Source: Caenorhabditis remanei | Lineage: Eukaryota > Nematoda > Chromadorea > Rhabditida > Rhabditidae | Length of the DNA: 64,000 nt | Direction of reading: 5' to 3' | NCBI RefSeq assembly: GCF_010183535.1 | Contig: NC_071331.1 | Coordinates: 1,736,001-1,800,000 of the forward strand | Shown: positions 1 to 11,514 of the stretch, one piece after another | How the letters are laid out: the number at the start of each line of letters is the position of its first letter | Position numbering within the stretch: the stretch's first letter is position 1 | Notes under the pieces: generated by a model | Seen by the model: the letters and a program-made list of their open reading frames with translations, nothing else | Databases searched by the model: none | Told to the model about the DNA's origin: nothing | Translations under genes and position numbers: made by a program

Positions 1-3000
1 ATTGGTTCGAAGTGACGGAAGGCAACATTTTGTAGTCTGACAGAAGAAGTTACTGGGAGAGAGATAATGGGAAATGGGGAAATGGAAAGAAGAAGGAATA
101 ATTTTTTGTGATAAGATCTTTCTGAAGATGATTATTTCGTCGTTGTCAACTCGAAAACTTTTCGTTATCAATAAGAGATGGACACGTGCTTTTACGATTT
201 GTGTTGTGAATCTTCACATTAATAACGGGAAAGTTCTTTGAAATACAAGAATAGAGAATATTGAAGAGACCGATATTTCATGAAATCGAAACAGTAGAAT
301 TAGTTTTGTTCTGGGTGCCCGTTGGAACCATTCTCAGTCGGTTTAATTATAAGCAAAGCGTATTAAAAAACTGACTATGAGAAAATAAATTCCAAATACG
401 CAACTTTTGCAACTATTGCCGAAGTACTTGCTCTTTCAGACCATTAGATAAATATGGGCACCATGAAATAGAGAAATAATAACATCGAAGAGCAACTAAT
501 TAAAAGTAATTTGCATTATTGGATTAGGACAGATGCTCGAGGACCTTCAAAGAGCAATACATTTAATTTGCGTTTTCTTGCTGCGCCTGTGTGGGTTTTC
601 TGTTACGGTATTGTCCTAAAGAGTTGAAAAGCAGATAAATGGTTGATTCGCTGCTTTGAAAACAAACAGCGGTAATAAGAAATTATGGCAGATAGGGTTT
701 TTAAAAGAAGGAGACATATCAGATACATTAGAAATGAATAAATAATTCTGTATGTTTTGAGTGAATCAGTGAAGTAATGGGAATTTTTTTTCAATGTTTC
801 AAACACTTTTAAAATTGAAGACAATCATTTGATGGGAAGAATTGAAGCGAACTATCAGTAATCGTAAAATAATTGACCTTACATAATATGAAACTGAAAC
901 CGTGAATGCTGTCATGCTTGGAATTTTAAAACTAACAATTTTAAACAAATGGCAAATTTGCTAAGAATCGAATAATTGCTCTTTAAACTTAGCATAAACA
1001 TGGAAAGCAAGAAACAGAAAACTAATATAAAAATTTTCACTCTGTCAGCGCTGACTGACTAAGGAATGGCCTAAACTGACCGTGGAGTTCAGCAACGAGA
1101 CCAAGCAAAATCTAGAGGCAATCGAATTCTGGATTCTGAAGGCTATCAGCAGTTTCTGAAAACTGATTTCCCATCAGAAGTCGAATGTCTTTCGATTCTG
1201 CTAGGCCTCGTTTCTGAACTTCACGGTTAGTTTAGACCATTCCTTAGTGATTTTCCCGTTCGTCTGAAATTCTTTTGCAGTTTTGTGTTGTTGTTTTCAA
1301 TGTTTCCTCACGACTCATCACAATAAGAGATGGAGAAAATTAGGCCTGAAAATGAAACAAGAATGTATGAAACCGATTTTCAATCAATTTTTATTGATTT
1401 TCAACGCTATATAGCTTCTGACAGCCTCCCAAACACTAATACAAGAAATTGACACAGCGTAAGTTTGAGTCATTATAACAAAGCTTTCACCTTCATTCAA
1501 GAAATAGTTTAAAAACAGAAAATAATAGCAAAATCTGCTAGAAAGTGTGAAAATTTCCGGATTTAAAAAATATAAAAAGTTTCAAATAGAACATAAAACA
1601 TGGGAGAACCGTTTCGATGTAATCCTAGGTTCGATGCCCCAAATTTCTCAAAAAAGGTCTGGGCACTATTTTGAACGCATTTTTTGTGTTCTACGGTTTT
1701 TGAGTATTTCCTGTTTCTCAGAATTGCTATATACCTGGATTTACATTGTCAGTAATGTGGTAGGGTTTTTGATGGAAATATCATTCCACTCAATAACTCC
1801 AAGGTTCTCGGTCCGCTTTCCTTCAATTTTTCATTTATTTGTCTACTGTATTAAGATGTCAATAACTCGTTAGTACAACATTCTCATTTTTCAGTTTTTC
1901 TTCCTTTCAGTTTCATGTTTTCTATTAGTTTTCGTTTTTTTTTTCAGTTTTCCTAATTCCTTTTTTTCACCCGCATTTAGACTTTGAATTTAAATTTTTA
2001 GTAGTGCCATCGTTCCCTCACCTCGTTAGGTTATCATACTAAGATTTAAAACTTTTATGATAAAGAGAAATCTGAAAAGCTGAGCTTATAATACCGTCAA
2101 CATTTTCTTTTAAGAAATCCGCCAAAAATTGAATTACTGAATCAGTAAAGATTTGATAATTTCTGTTTCGGAATGATCATTTGTATTTTCCCTCCGGTTT
2201 TTGGACGCTTTGTTTATCGTATTGTTGTTCTCAGCAGACTTGAAATCATTTTCTTACTGATTTCCCAAACTTTCCGTCTCTATTTTTTCCTTTTTTTGTC
2301 TACAACCATCTTCTAAACTATTTCTGTCATTTTTTTATCTGAAGGCAAAAGATCGGCGACATAGAGAAAGAAAGAAATAGATTGATAAGAATGATAAGAG
2401 AGATGGAAATATGTTTTTTTTCTTTTCTCTGTTTCTCTATTCTCTCATCTGATTGTGTCTTCCGTTCAAATGGATTTGAAAGTTTGATGATGATGGAAAA
2501 GAAATGCAATCGGACGAAATCTCTCTTTATCTGAAACTTTTCTTTGTCGGGACTAACAGAAGAGGGCAATATCTTGACGGAGATTTTTGATCTCTGTGTT
2601 GGGATCAAAATGTGGAGAAAAGAGAAGTGTGCTTCCAATCTAAGAGTATGACAGAGATCAAGAAAAATTGAAAATCATGGAGAATAAACTGCTTCCAATA
2701 ACTTTAGCATCAAAAATAGCACATTTGATACAGTGAGGATTTTTAGAAATTTGTTGCCAAGAATGTTGATGTGGTGAGTTTGGGAGCGTAGTCAAATCAG
2801 AGAAAATTAAGAATTGAATGAAAAAAATTGTTCTGGGTTTTGAAAAAAACTGCCTCCGAAAAATCATTCATGTCTCTTTCTGTTTCTCAAGTGTTACAAT
2901 TTTTAGTTCAGATAATTTTGAACCAATGCATTGTGTCTTCTACGGATTCGAACTTTTTCTTATCATCTTCAACAACTTTAAGTTCGTCTTGAAACTTTAC

Positions 3001-3236
3001 CGTTTTAATGAGTCAATAAAATATTTTGAATCGATATAATCATATTAGTTTGTAAAAAACTGGAGAAGACATTTTCCTATGTTTTCTGAAGTCACTAACT
3101 GAATTTTTTATTAGAAAAAAAAACAATGAGAAGTTGGGGGACAATTAACAGAAGTAGGATCAAAATTCCAGACAAAAATATATCATTAATTTAAAATCTC
3201 ATTGAAACGGAATAATTTTTACCGATTAGCATGTGT
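1..3236. repeat. gene-free AT-rich module A, 5' part (piRNA-cluster type)
   Basis: I see no supportable gene here. The sequence is a diverged paralogue of stretches at about 48.56-50.7, 56.48-59.1 and 62.47-63.3 kb: the opening TTGGTTCGAAGTGACGG block recurs at 48561, 56484 and 62476. Single-mismatch Ruby cores (CTGTTTCT or CTGTTTCG) occur near 1711, 2163, 2429 and 2880 on the plus strand and near 1010 on the minus strand. Short open frames such as 1547-1873 are shared with the paralogue at 57.5 kb, but only as far as the DNA duplication explains. Confidence 0.6.
1059..1247. mobile_element. foldback MITE-like inverted repeat
   Basis: The left arm begins CTAAGGAATGGCCTAAACT and the right arm ends AGTTTAGACCATTCCTTAG. 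The arms pair over roughly 75 bp with scattered mismatches around a short loop, giving a long hairpin. A paralogous copy with the same arms lies at about 56902-57091. The superfamily is not clear because no unambiguous target duplication is visible. Confidence 0.6.
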
Positions 3237-3339
3237 CCCCTATTATTGATCGCTACCCCGCTACATATTCTCTATTCGATATCTATCCTATATTCTTCAT
3301 CTGTGATATAATTACTCCGACTATTGAATATCTACGCCA

Positions 3340-4155
3340 ATGATGTCGAAACGGAAACATACTGATACGTTGCCGGACGATCCACCTCAATTCGTTGCCT
3401 ACGCGGATTACATGGAACTTTTCAATCATGTGTCGAAGCTCACTGCAATCATCAACGAACTGAGGTCGGGTATCATCGAATCTGCATCAAAAACACTCGG
3501 TGAGAAAATTGCTCTGACTTGTGAGCCACTTCCAGATATGTCACCTATTGGACTTCCCGTATTGGCACCTCCTGTTTTCGATGAAGTATTCCCGCAATCA
3601 ATTTTTCCCACGTCTTATGCTTCCGTGACTTCCAAGAATGCTGGTGCCAACCCCAATTCCGTCCCAAAGGTTTCCTCTTTCACGCCGAATCACTTGGATA
3701 AATTGGAAATCGCGCGGGAGGCCGCTAAATTGATCGATAAAGCTACACGGGTTGTCATCGAACGTTTCCCTGATGATCGCAACGACAAGGAGCAAGATAC
3801 AAAGCAACTCCGCATTCTCCAGAATATTGCATCCTCTAACAACCTTCCAGTTCCAGTCAAGATCCATCGTCACGAATGCAAGTCAATGTACCGCCCTTTG
3901 AAAGTTCAATTTGAATCCAGCTCCGACCGTGACTCGTTCCTACACGGATTCCACATTGCTCGTCGTACCAACCCTGATATCCTTGCCATGCCGTCGAAGC
4001 CACGTGCTCGAAGAGATCTGACTCGTCCTGAATGGGAAACACTCCGTGCTTCTCGCAAGCACGTCTACGACGAGAACAAGAAAGCTGGAAAGACTATCTT
4101 CATCATGTCTGATATCAATTACCGCGTCAACAAGAATCCGCTTCCTTTTCTCTAG
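3340..4155 (+). CDS. LINE ORF1 protein (nucleic-acid-binding type)
   Basis: The 271-residue frame starts MMSKRKHTD and ends just before ORF2. ORF1 products of this LINE class bind element RNA and act as nucleic-acid chaperones. Here the N-terminal third is Pro/Ser-rich linker. Residues ~135-205 hold a compact block (TRVVIERFPDD ... VPVKIHRHECK ... RPLKVQFES) like the RRM-like ORF1 domain of nematode CR1-type elements, followed by a basic tail (SKPRARRDLTRPEWETLRASR). No CCHC knuckle is present. ORF2 opens 60 bases downstream in another frame, so reinitiation or frameshifting is likely needed. The role is inferred from position and resemblance. I am confident it is coding and less confident of the fold. 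Confidence 0.75.
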   Translation: MMSKRKHTDTLPDDPPQFVAYADYMELFNHVSKLTAIINELRSGIIESASKTLGEKIALTCEPLPDMSPIGLPVLAPPVFDEVFPQSIFPTSYASVTSKNAGANPNSVPKVSSFTPNHLDKLEIAREAAKLIDKATRVVIERFPDDRNDKEQDTKQLRILQNIASSNNLPVPVKIHRHECKSMYRPLKVQFESSSDRDSFLHGFHIARRTNPDILAMPSKPRARRDLTRPEWETLRASRKHVYDENKKAGKTIFIMSDINYRVNKNPLPFL

Positions 4156-4214
4156 ACTCCCGATTTGCCGCCTCCTCATTTTCTCCCTCTCCAACTTCTT
4201 GCCCCGTTCCTCAT

Positions 4215-7157
4215 TTGACCTTCCCCAATTCTAGACCTACCCACTCGTTTTTAGACCTCTCATACGTTTCATCTCGTTCCTCACCTCCTGCCTCCTCTCC
4301 AGCTCCTGATATTTCCACTTCTAAAATACCTGACATGGGTCTCAAACTTTTGCTTGCCAATATAAGAGGCATTTCCACGCTCGCTAAAATTTCACTATTG
4401 ATTGATCTCTTCCTCTCTTCGGGGTACCATCTTCTAGCTCTTACCGAAACATTTCTCGACGACACTATTCCCTCTTCTCTTTTCTCCTTGCATGACTTAT
4501 CCATCCTCAGGTTCGACCGTTCTAATACTGTTCACCGTAAAAATAGTGGTGGAGGAGTTGCTTTTATTTATAAGAACTCTCTCTCCCTTTCCACCCTTGA
4601 TATCAACATGTCCCACCATTACCCGCTTCACCAATCTGAAATTTTAGCTTGTCTTATCTCTCCTTCAGTTCATTCTTCCACTCTTTTTACGCCCTTTAAT
4701 TTCTTCTTAGTCTACCGTCCACCAGACGCTTCCTCAGCTCAATCACTAGCCCTAATTGATCATCTTGATGAATATCTCTCTCTAAAATCTTGCATCCTCG
4801 CAGGAGACTTTAATTACCCATCTCTTACCTGGAATCCTCCATCTTCTAATCATCCATTCTCCTTATTCCTCCAGTCTAAAGGTCTCTACCAGAACGTCAC
4901 CTTTCCCACTCGTACTTCTGCCACATCTTCCAACATTCTTGACCTTGTTCTTTCTTCCCCTGATATTGCGATTCTCCACATCTCTAAGGAGCCACCATTA
5001 CTCAACTCTGATCATTTCAGTGTTGATTTCTCCCTAATTACTACTGTTAGTAACCACTCCTCAGCCTCCTTGCCAACTTCTCCTACATTTCGTAATGAAC
5101 ATCGCTTGAATTACAAGAAGTGTGATTTCAAATCCCTCAACGCTGATATCGCTAACGTAGACTGGGATTTAGTCCTCAGTTCTATTTCTTCCCCCACTGA
5201 CAAGTTTGCACTCTTTTCTAAAATGTTGTCTGATTTTATCATCTCCCATACTCCTTTATCCACACCTCCTAAACCTCATCGGACTTCCTTCTCTATCCGT
5301 CAACTCAAACGTGCTCGTCAAAGATACTCGAAACTTTTAAAACTTCCCAATCCTCCGGCGGACCAAATCTTCCGACTTCGTACCCTCATTGCTTCTACTT
5401 CCAAAAGAATCAAGTCCAACATGGTTAGTGAGGAGCGAAAAATTTTATCGGCACCCAACTCCCGCTCCGCCCGACTACTTATCAAGAAGCGTACTAGAAC
5501 CTCCCTCAAAATACCTCCTCTTTACGTCAATAATGAACTGATATCCTCCAACGCAGCTAAATCATCCATATTCTCATCTGTATTTTTTAGCAACTACAAC
5601 TGTTCCCCTTCCAGCTCGCTTATCCCGGTGTCGAACAATTCTAGCAATAATATCTCCCCTTCTGAGCTTTTTCTTCCCTGGATCATCGAGAACACGCTTC
5701 GTAAAGTCCCTCCCCGTTGCGGTTTCACAACCCATCATGCCAACTTCTATATCATTCGTAACTGCGCTACCACCCTCGCTATTCCGTTGTCAATCATCTA
5801 CTCTGACTCTTTTCTTAAGTCACACGTCCCTGCTTCTTGGAAACACGCTATCATCATCCCAATTCCCAAAAAAGGATCCTTGACCTCTCCTGAAAACTAC
5901 CGCCCGATATCGCTCACAGACCCCTTTTCTCGTGTCTGTGAGCGTATCTTGTGCAATTATATTAAGATTAATCTCTTCCGCAATATAAGCAGATTTCAAC
6001 ACGGGTTTCTGTCTAAACGATCTTGCTCTAGCTCACTTGTCCACTCCATCTCTGAATACCGATTATTACTCTCCAGTCACAAGTCTCTTGACGTTGTCTA
6101 TTTCGACTTCCGCAAGGCATTCGATCAAGTGGACCACCAATTTCTTATTTCGAAACTTGACAGCTTCGGAATCCCTAGTAATATCATTTCCTGGCTTACT
6201 GATTTTCTGTCTGATCGAACATTCTCTGTCAAGATTGACGACTTCGTTGGCACTCCCTCTGCTTCTATCCCCTCCGGTGTCCCCCAGGGCTCCGTCTCTG
6301 GCCCTCTCCTGTTTTTAGTCTTTATTAATGATCTCCTGCTCAAACTTGCTGACATTTCATCGCTATGTATCGCAGCTTTCGCTGACGATATTAAGCTTTA
6401 CTCTCATGATTCTCTAGCACTTCAAATGGGAATAGACTTGGTAGAGTCTTGGGCTTCTGATAACTCCTTACCTCTGGCCCACTCTAAGACTGCCCTTCTT
6501 CGTCTCGGACCTCGAAACTCTTCTCACCCGTACACTATTGGAGGTTCCCTCATTGATTCCGTTGATTCTGTTAGGGATTTAGGTTTATTAATAGAACCTA
6601 ATCTCAAGTTCACTAGACACATTAATCGGGCTGTTGCTCTCGCCTTACTCCGTTCAAAACAACTACTGAAATCTTTCAAATCCAACTCTCCCCAATTTTA
6701 TATCTTCCTATTCAAAACTTATGTACTCCCTCTAGTTGAATACTGCTCCGTCGTTTATTCGCCTCCCCCATCATCTAAACTAGCCCACAAGCTCGAAACT
6801 CCTCTCAGATTCTTTTCGCGGAAAATTCTTCAACGCTGTAACACACCTTATTGTTCCTACTCGGATCGCCTCTCCCAACTTGACCTCTTTTCTATGCGCC
6901 ACCGTAGGCTCAAAGCGCAACTACTTCTCTTATACAATCTTATAATCGGCGCCTCATATTTTCCTAGTCTTGAGACCCATGCCAGGTTAAGTTCCTCCTC
7001 CCGTCGCCCAATGTCTCTTATCTGTATAAATCCTAATTGCTCTAATTTTTTCTCAACTGTAATACCTATTTGGAATGCCTTAACTATTAATGTTCCCCAT
7101 TTCCTTTGCCCATCGGAATTCAACTCTCTTCTTGTAAATAATATTGCACGATTCTGA
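4215..7157 (+). CDS. LINE ORF2: endonuclease + reverse transcriptase
   Basis: This is a single uninterrupted 980-residue frame; the first natural start may be the Met before GLKLLLANIRG (near 4336). The N-terminal part is an exonuclease-endonuclease-phosphatase nuclease that nicks target DNA: LLLANIRGI, ALTETFLDD, ILAGDFNYP and the SDHFSVDF His motif are all present. The middle is the reverse transcriptase: NYRPISLTDPFSRVCERIL, YFDFRKAFDQVDH (first Asp), PSGVPQGSVSGPLLFLVFIND and AFADDIKLY (catalytic Asp pair). The C-terminal region carries VEYCSVVYSPPPSSKL and a Cys/His-containing tail. Length and order fit CR1/Jockey-group elements of nematodes. No stop or frameshift is seen, so it may be active. 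Confidence 0.92.
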   Translation: MTFPNSRPTHSFLDLSYVSSRSSPPASSPAPDISTSKIPDMGLKLLLANIRGISTLAKISLLIDLFLSSGYHLLALTETFLDDTIPSSLFSLHDLSILRFDRSNTVHRKNSGGGVAFIYKNSLSLSTLDINMSHHYPLHQSEILACLISPSVHSSTLFTPFNFFLVYRPPDASSAQSLALIDHLDEYLSLKSCILAGDFNYPSLTWNPPSSNHPFSLFLQSKGLYQNVTFPTRTSATSSNILDLVLSSPDIAILHISKEPPLLNSDHFSVDFSLITTVSNHSSASLPTSPTFRNEHRLNYKKCDFKSLNADIANVDWDLVLSSISSPTDKFALFSKMLSDFIISHTPLSTPPKPHRTSFSIRQLKRARQRYSKLLKLPNPPADQIFRLRTLIASTSKRIKSNMVSEERKILSAPNSRSARLLIKKRTRTSLKIPPLYVNNELISSNAAKSSIFSSVFFSNYNCSPSSSLIPVSNNSSNNISPSELFLPWIIENTLRKVPPRCGFTTHHANFYIIRNCATTLAIPLSIIYSDSFLKSHVPASWKHAIIIPIPKKGSLTSPENYRPISLTDPFSRVCERILCNYIKINLFRNISRFQHGFLSKRSCSSSLVHSISEYRLLLSSHKSLDVVYFDFRKAFDQVDHQFLISKLDSFGIPSNIISWLTDFLSDRTFSVKIDDFVGTPSASIPSGVPQGSVSGPLLFLVFINDLLLKLADISSLCIAAFADDIKLYSHDSLALQMGIDLVESWASDNSLPLAHSKTALLRLGPRNSSHPYTIGGSLIDSVDSVRDLGLLIEPNLKFTRHINRAVALALLRSKQLLKSFKSNSPQFYIFLFKTYVLPLVEYCSVVYSPPPSSKLAHKLETPLRFFSRKILQRCNTPYCSYSDRLSQLDLFSMRHRRLKAQLLLLYNLIIGASYFPSLETHARLSSSSRRPMSLICINPNCSNFFSTVIPIWNALTINVPHFLCPSEFNSLLVNNIARF

Positions 7158-7325
7158 TTTTTTTGATTTTTTTTTTCTTTCTTTATTCTCCCTCCCCCTT
7201 GCCCAACACCTATTTTATAATTCCTTATTCCCGGTTTCCTTTCTCAGGTTTAGTCTCGTGAGGGACTGTACCTGACCTCCAGTGACATTTTCTGTATATT
7301 TAAATAGTTAAATAAATATCAATAA

Positions 7326-9647
7326 TACAAGCTTGAAAAAATCGGTTCACGCCCACAATTACTTCTTAGGGACCTGGAAACAGAAGACTAATATTAGAGA
7401 ACGTCTAAATCACAGTGCAATGTTTCACTAAATTAGGAATTTCGATAAACGACGGCTCTTTACTGAACTTTTCCCATAAATGTTTCAAAACTACGGTAGT
7501 GGCGTCGTCCCCGTGCCGAACTTTGAGTGAGCGATCAGCCACTGGCGAATAGATAATAAGAAACGTAAACAGTTTCACTAAAACCACAAAACATGGAAGA
7601 ACAATTTTTGTGTGATTTTTTTTGCTCAACTCATTTATACATTAAGCACATAAATTATGTTTCATAAGTATTCTTTCAGTTCATTTACCTGGTTTTTGGT
7701 AGTCCACATTCAACACTAAGTTTGGATACTTTTTATTTCTCTCATCCTTTTTTGTCTACTCCACTCTTTTCAGATGCCAATAACGGAGACTTTTACTCAT
7801 CAACACACATTCACTCCAACAAACATACATTTATTTTCACATTTTTTATTTCAGTTGTCCTAATTCCTTGTTTTCTACCAATTTCAGACTTTTAATTTCA
7901 GTTTTTGGTGATGCTATTGTTAATCCGGCTCTTTCAGTAACTCTTTCAAAATTTAAAGCTTGTATTATAAGAATAAATCTGAATATACGGACAACTAATG
8001 CTAAAACTATAAAGAAAAATGATGCAAAGTTTCTAAAAACTATTTGAAACGGAAATAAATCATTATTGAAGTCCTTTTTTAAAAATGAAGGTATTTTTTC
8101 AGTTCAGATTCAAATTATTCAGATTTAATAATTTGCAAAGCACAAATGATTTCTATGAAAATGAGGCTTTCCAGAGAGGTGAAGTTTTATTTAAAGTTGT
8201 TTGAATATAGGACAGATGTAATTGTGACCAAGGTATTGCTACTTTTAAAACAAAACAGAAAAATGGAACTACTGTAACAGTAAATTTACATTAACTTTTT
8301 TTCCTGTTTGAGAGTTGTAACTTTCATCTCCTTTCCGTTCTAATTCCTTGTTTTCTATGCTTTTCAGACTCAGTCTTTTCTGATAGGATCGTTTATTCCT
8401 CCTCATTCGGTTATGGAATGCGTACAGTCTGGTAGGGAGCTAGCATAACTATGTTCGAATTATAACATTCACATTTTTCAGTTTTTCTTCTTTCCAGTTT
8501 CTTGTTTTCTATAATTCTTTTCCTCATTAGATTATGTAATACTTCCAGTCTCGTTGGAAGGTAGAATGAGTCCGTTAGAACGATAATGAGAAGATGAACA
8601 TGGGTAGACACTAGAATTTCAGCTTCTATTGAAGTTCTATTGAGAAATACTCTTTTTGATATTTTTTCAATCCACTCACGTTTCAAAAGTTTCACTGTTA
8701 TCATTTTTTCCGTTTCTAATTCCTCATTTTGGTTTGATCGTTTTCTTGTCGTAGTTCGTAACAGAAATTAAAAAGGGTGTGATTATCTAAAAAATCGATT
8801 GTTGTACTGGAATCATATCAAGATCAAATGATTCAAAGTTTATTACACCAGTTAAGTTGCTAAGATTTTTGTTAACAAGAATTTTTGTTTGGAAAACTTA
8901 AAAAATAATTAAAGTAGTATCGTTAAGTACGGGCTTCTTCTACCGTTTATGAAACAGTTTGAAAAATTAAGACAAAATTATTTTTCGGTTTCCCTTCTGT
9001 TTTTTGATATTACCTTTTTTTCGATTAGAAATTTTTTAATCATTTCTATTTCTCACATATTTCGCTCTAAACGGATGTTGCAGCGTGGATGTCAAGTTAC
9101 TTTTCCAAATTACTGTCTACTTATGGAAGAACAGTAAAATTCTGGTTGCCATAACTGTGTCTACCTTAAAATTGTTAGGATCTGAAATTTATAGCTTTCG
9201 CCATTATTTTTTGTTGATGTTACTGCAATGTGCGCATTTCATCCTGTGTTAACTTTCATTGAAAGAAATATCGTTGTTTTTACGTTGTCTATTTTTATAC
9301 CTCCTAGTAGGCCACAAATCAAAAATAATAGAACAGTGATACGATAGATGACATCATCATAACAGATCATGACATTCCAAAAACCAACCGTTTTTATCAC
9401 CAGGATAGAGAATAACACACAATAGAACAATAAAAGATTGAATGTGGGAACACGAATACTTGTTTTGGTTGATCTTTCGATTGGACGAAATGGGTCAATT
9501 AGTAAATTTATAAAAAATCTTGTTTTTCTTGAAGGGTTCTCAGACCGAAAAAAATGTTTCGAAATACTGATATGTTGTAACATTATCTTTATTATAATTC
9601 ACTTCTTCGACCGTACAAATTGTAAAAAGGGTTCAACTAGAATGTAT
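7326..9647. repeat. gene-free module A, 3' part
   Basis: This continues the host module after the LINE. 7326-7620 matches 59110-59400. 8880-9647 matches about 31390-31896 plus 33110-33330, where a Helitron interrupts the copy. The segment contains one exact Ruby core (8950) and near versions such as ATGTTTCA and CAGTTTCA. No gene is supportable; the small minus-strand frame at 7405-7629 is shared with its paralogue but has no recognisable domain. Confidence 0.6.
8950..8957 (-). promoter_or_regulatory. Ruby-motif core of a putative 21U-RNA (piRNA) locus
   Basis: The plus strand reads TGAAACAG, so CTGTTTCA is on the minus strand. The predicted 21U start is roughly 35-45 nt to the left. The paralogue at 31457 keeps the motif and its flanks (GTTTATGAAACAGTTTGAAA). 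Confidence 0.6.
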
Positions 9648-10333
9648 TGTTGTCAACTTTACCAGAGAATACTCTCAGTTGCCAACTTGAAGGTCATCTG
9701 AAGGCCCCCTAAGGTTTTGCCCACAAAACTAGGACCTTCAGAACCTTCGTAATACTCTCATTTCTACTCACAATATTATAATTCTCCTTTATTTCCTGTT
9801 ATCAGGCTTATTTACCATTATCAACAAATAACTACAATTTAAATGCCCTCGCAAATGAATATGCAAGCGCGCTCCCCTGCACTTCTCTAATTCTCCACTC
9901 TCTCACTGCAGAGATGTTCTCGAATGTTCGTTCATTACGAATAGTTTCGTATATGCGAGTGGGACGACAGGGAGGTGCGTGCGTGCAATGTGAGTGCTTT
10001 TGAATGGATTTCCATCTTTTCCGAAGGTTTTTTGGGTGCATTGTCACTCTTTTTACCTTCGCCATCAATGACAACACCCGCACGCACTCCTCGCAGTCAC
10101 CTGCTCGTCATACCGTCAACTTTATCATTTTCACCTTATTTTACCTTTTTCTGGTGCTTTATCAAGGGATTCCGCGATAGAGAGCGTAATAAATGGGTCA
10201 TTGTATACGTGTGTACTGTTATTTCCGGTTGCATTGCTTATCTTACACAAAAATAGCCATTATTCATATTAGATTGCGTGATAATAACGGATTAGGCAAT
10301 AGTCTCCGACCGCTCTTACTTGCCTTCTCCACA
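9648..10333 (+). repeat. 5' LTR of the BEL/Pao element
   Basis: It starts TGTTGTCAAC and ends CTTCTCCACA (TG..CA ends). A candidate polyA signal AATAAA lies at 10188. The 3' half is nearly identical to the 3' LTR, but the 5' half differs at many positions (for example 9750-9830 and 9900-9960). It contains one copy of CAACACCCGC at 10072. Confidence 0.9.
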
Positions 10334-10351
10334 TGGTGCATAACGACCGTT
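10334..10351 (+). other. primer-binding-site position
   Basis: The bases immediately after the 5' LTR read TGGTGCATAACGACCG. TGG directly abutting the LTR is what a tRNA 3' CCA end would pair with. I cannot name the tRNA from memory. Confidence 0.5.
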
Positions 10352-10372
10352 CAATTTTTTAATTGATGGCCA

Positions 10373-10553
10373 GCGGCTCTTAGGTCTCTTCATAATTCGT
10401 TAATTTATCGATTTCGGCATTTCCGTTGTATAGTGGCTCTTATGTCTCTACATAAATCGTTAATTTATCGATTTCGACATTCCCACTTGAAGGCGGCTCT
10501 TATGTCTCTACACAAATCGTAAATTTATCGTTTTTTCGACTTTCCCGCTGTAT
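10373..10553 (+). repeat. three tandem ~60-bp repeats in the retrotransposon leader
   Basis: The units begin at about 10373, 10433 and 10492. Each reads GCGGCTCTTA(T/G)GTCTCT-like, then AATCGTTAATTTATCG and a pyrimidine-rich end. They lie just downstream of the primer-binding position, where packaging or enhancer-type repeats would be plausible, but that role is inference. Confidence 0.75.
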
Positions 10554-11506
10554 ATGAACCGAGTCGGCTCGCAAACATCTGATTTTCTGAATATTTGGCT
10601 AAAAAATGTGTAAAAGTGAGCAATTGTAGCTAAAAAATAGCAACATGTTACCCTTTACCCTCTTTGTTTCGTTTTTCTTTGATTTTCCGCGCTTTCGTCG
10701 TCTTTCCGTTCTCTCCTTTTCAGATTTTTCCTTTGTCACCAGTCGACGGCTCCCGGCATTGTCCGCGAGTCCATTCCTGGTCAAAAGAGGATTCTGGCAG
10801 TCAACGACGCGAATCGAGCTGAAAAGACCTACACCACAGTGTGTAGGCAGAAGAAAGAAGGTCAAATGGATCGAAGAAGTCGTGGTTGGCCAACATTCCG
10901 CTCGAAAATCGTTGAAGAAAGAAGAACAAGTCAGTCTACGAAGTCTGCGTTATTCTACGAGGTCTACGTCGAATTTTCTACGATGTCTGCGTTATTCTAC
11001 GATGTCACAGTCATTCTACGAAGTCTGCAGTATTCTACGACGTCGTCGTTGGCCAACATCCGCTCGAAAATCGCCGTCGAAGCTGACATCTTCTGAAAAA
11101 CGACGGAACTAGCCCCAGACCCGCACTAGAGACCCTTTTTCGATTGTCGTTCTCAACTAGAATGCCGAAAAACTCTGTGTCATGTCATGGCGAAACTCTG
11201 CTCGATTTTTTCTATTCACCCAAGTCGAAATTCTATGAATTTCGCACAAATTTGCGTCATTATGAGCAATTTTGCTTTTAACATGAGCAACAATGCCGTA
11301 AATCGACACAAGTTTGAATTCCCGCCAAAAAGTCGTACTGTCTAATGTTCACCGACATTGCGTACGACTGCGGACTTAACGAGCGCGAACGGAAAATATT
11401 TTCCTCTCCTAAAATTTTTTCTCGTCTCTCTTGCCGTTTCTCCGTAATTTCCGTTGATTTTATCCGTATTTTCCGTGATTAAAATTAATTAAAGGGATTA
11501 TTTCAG
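10554..11506 (+). other. leader region with short tandem repeats and an unproven open frame
   Basis: A 155-residue frame (10645-11112) opens with a hydrophobic, Phe-rich stretch and continues into Ser/Arg-rich sequence with no recognised domain. Much of its C-terminal half comes from repeats of TTCTACGANGTCTGC at about 10935-11045. A further duplicated phrase, GTTGGCCAACAT(T)CCGCTCG, occurs at 10884 and 11049, the second copy containing CAACATCCGC. The region ends at the splice acceptor TTATTTCAG (11506), so it is probably 5' UTR or intron of the following gene. Confidence 0.4.
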
Positions 11507-11514
11507 ACTTCTCG

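Larger units (their letters stand above)
3237..7325 (+). mobile_element. non-LTR retrotransposon (CR1/Jockey-type LINE), apparently full length
   Basis: The element carries ORF1 and ORF2 in tandem and ends in an A/T-rich tail containing AATAAATATCAATAA. Its borders come from the paralogue at 59.1 kb. There, host sequence ending GTGTG runs directly into TACAAGCTTGA; here the same left flank ends at 3236 and the same right flank resumes at 7326. No clear target-site duplication is visible. Both frames are open with catalytic motifs in place, which suggests a fairly recent insertion into the cluster. Confidence 0.85.

Noticed and set aside
1547..1873. 108-residue plus-strand frame partly conserved at 57516-57719
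   Set aside because: Similarity extends through the surrounding non-coding DNA at the same level, so duplication explains it; there are no splice sites or domain.
7405..7629. minus-strand frame conserved with 59221-59427
   Set aside because: Same reason as above: whole-module duplication and no recognisable protein family.
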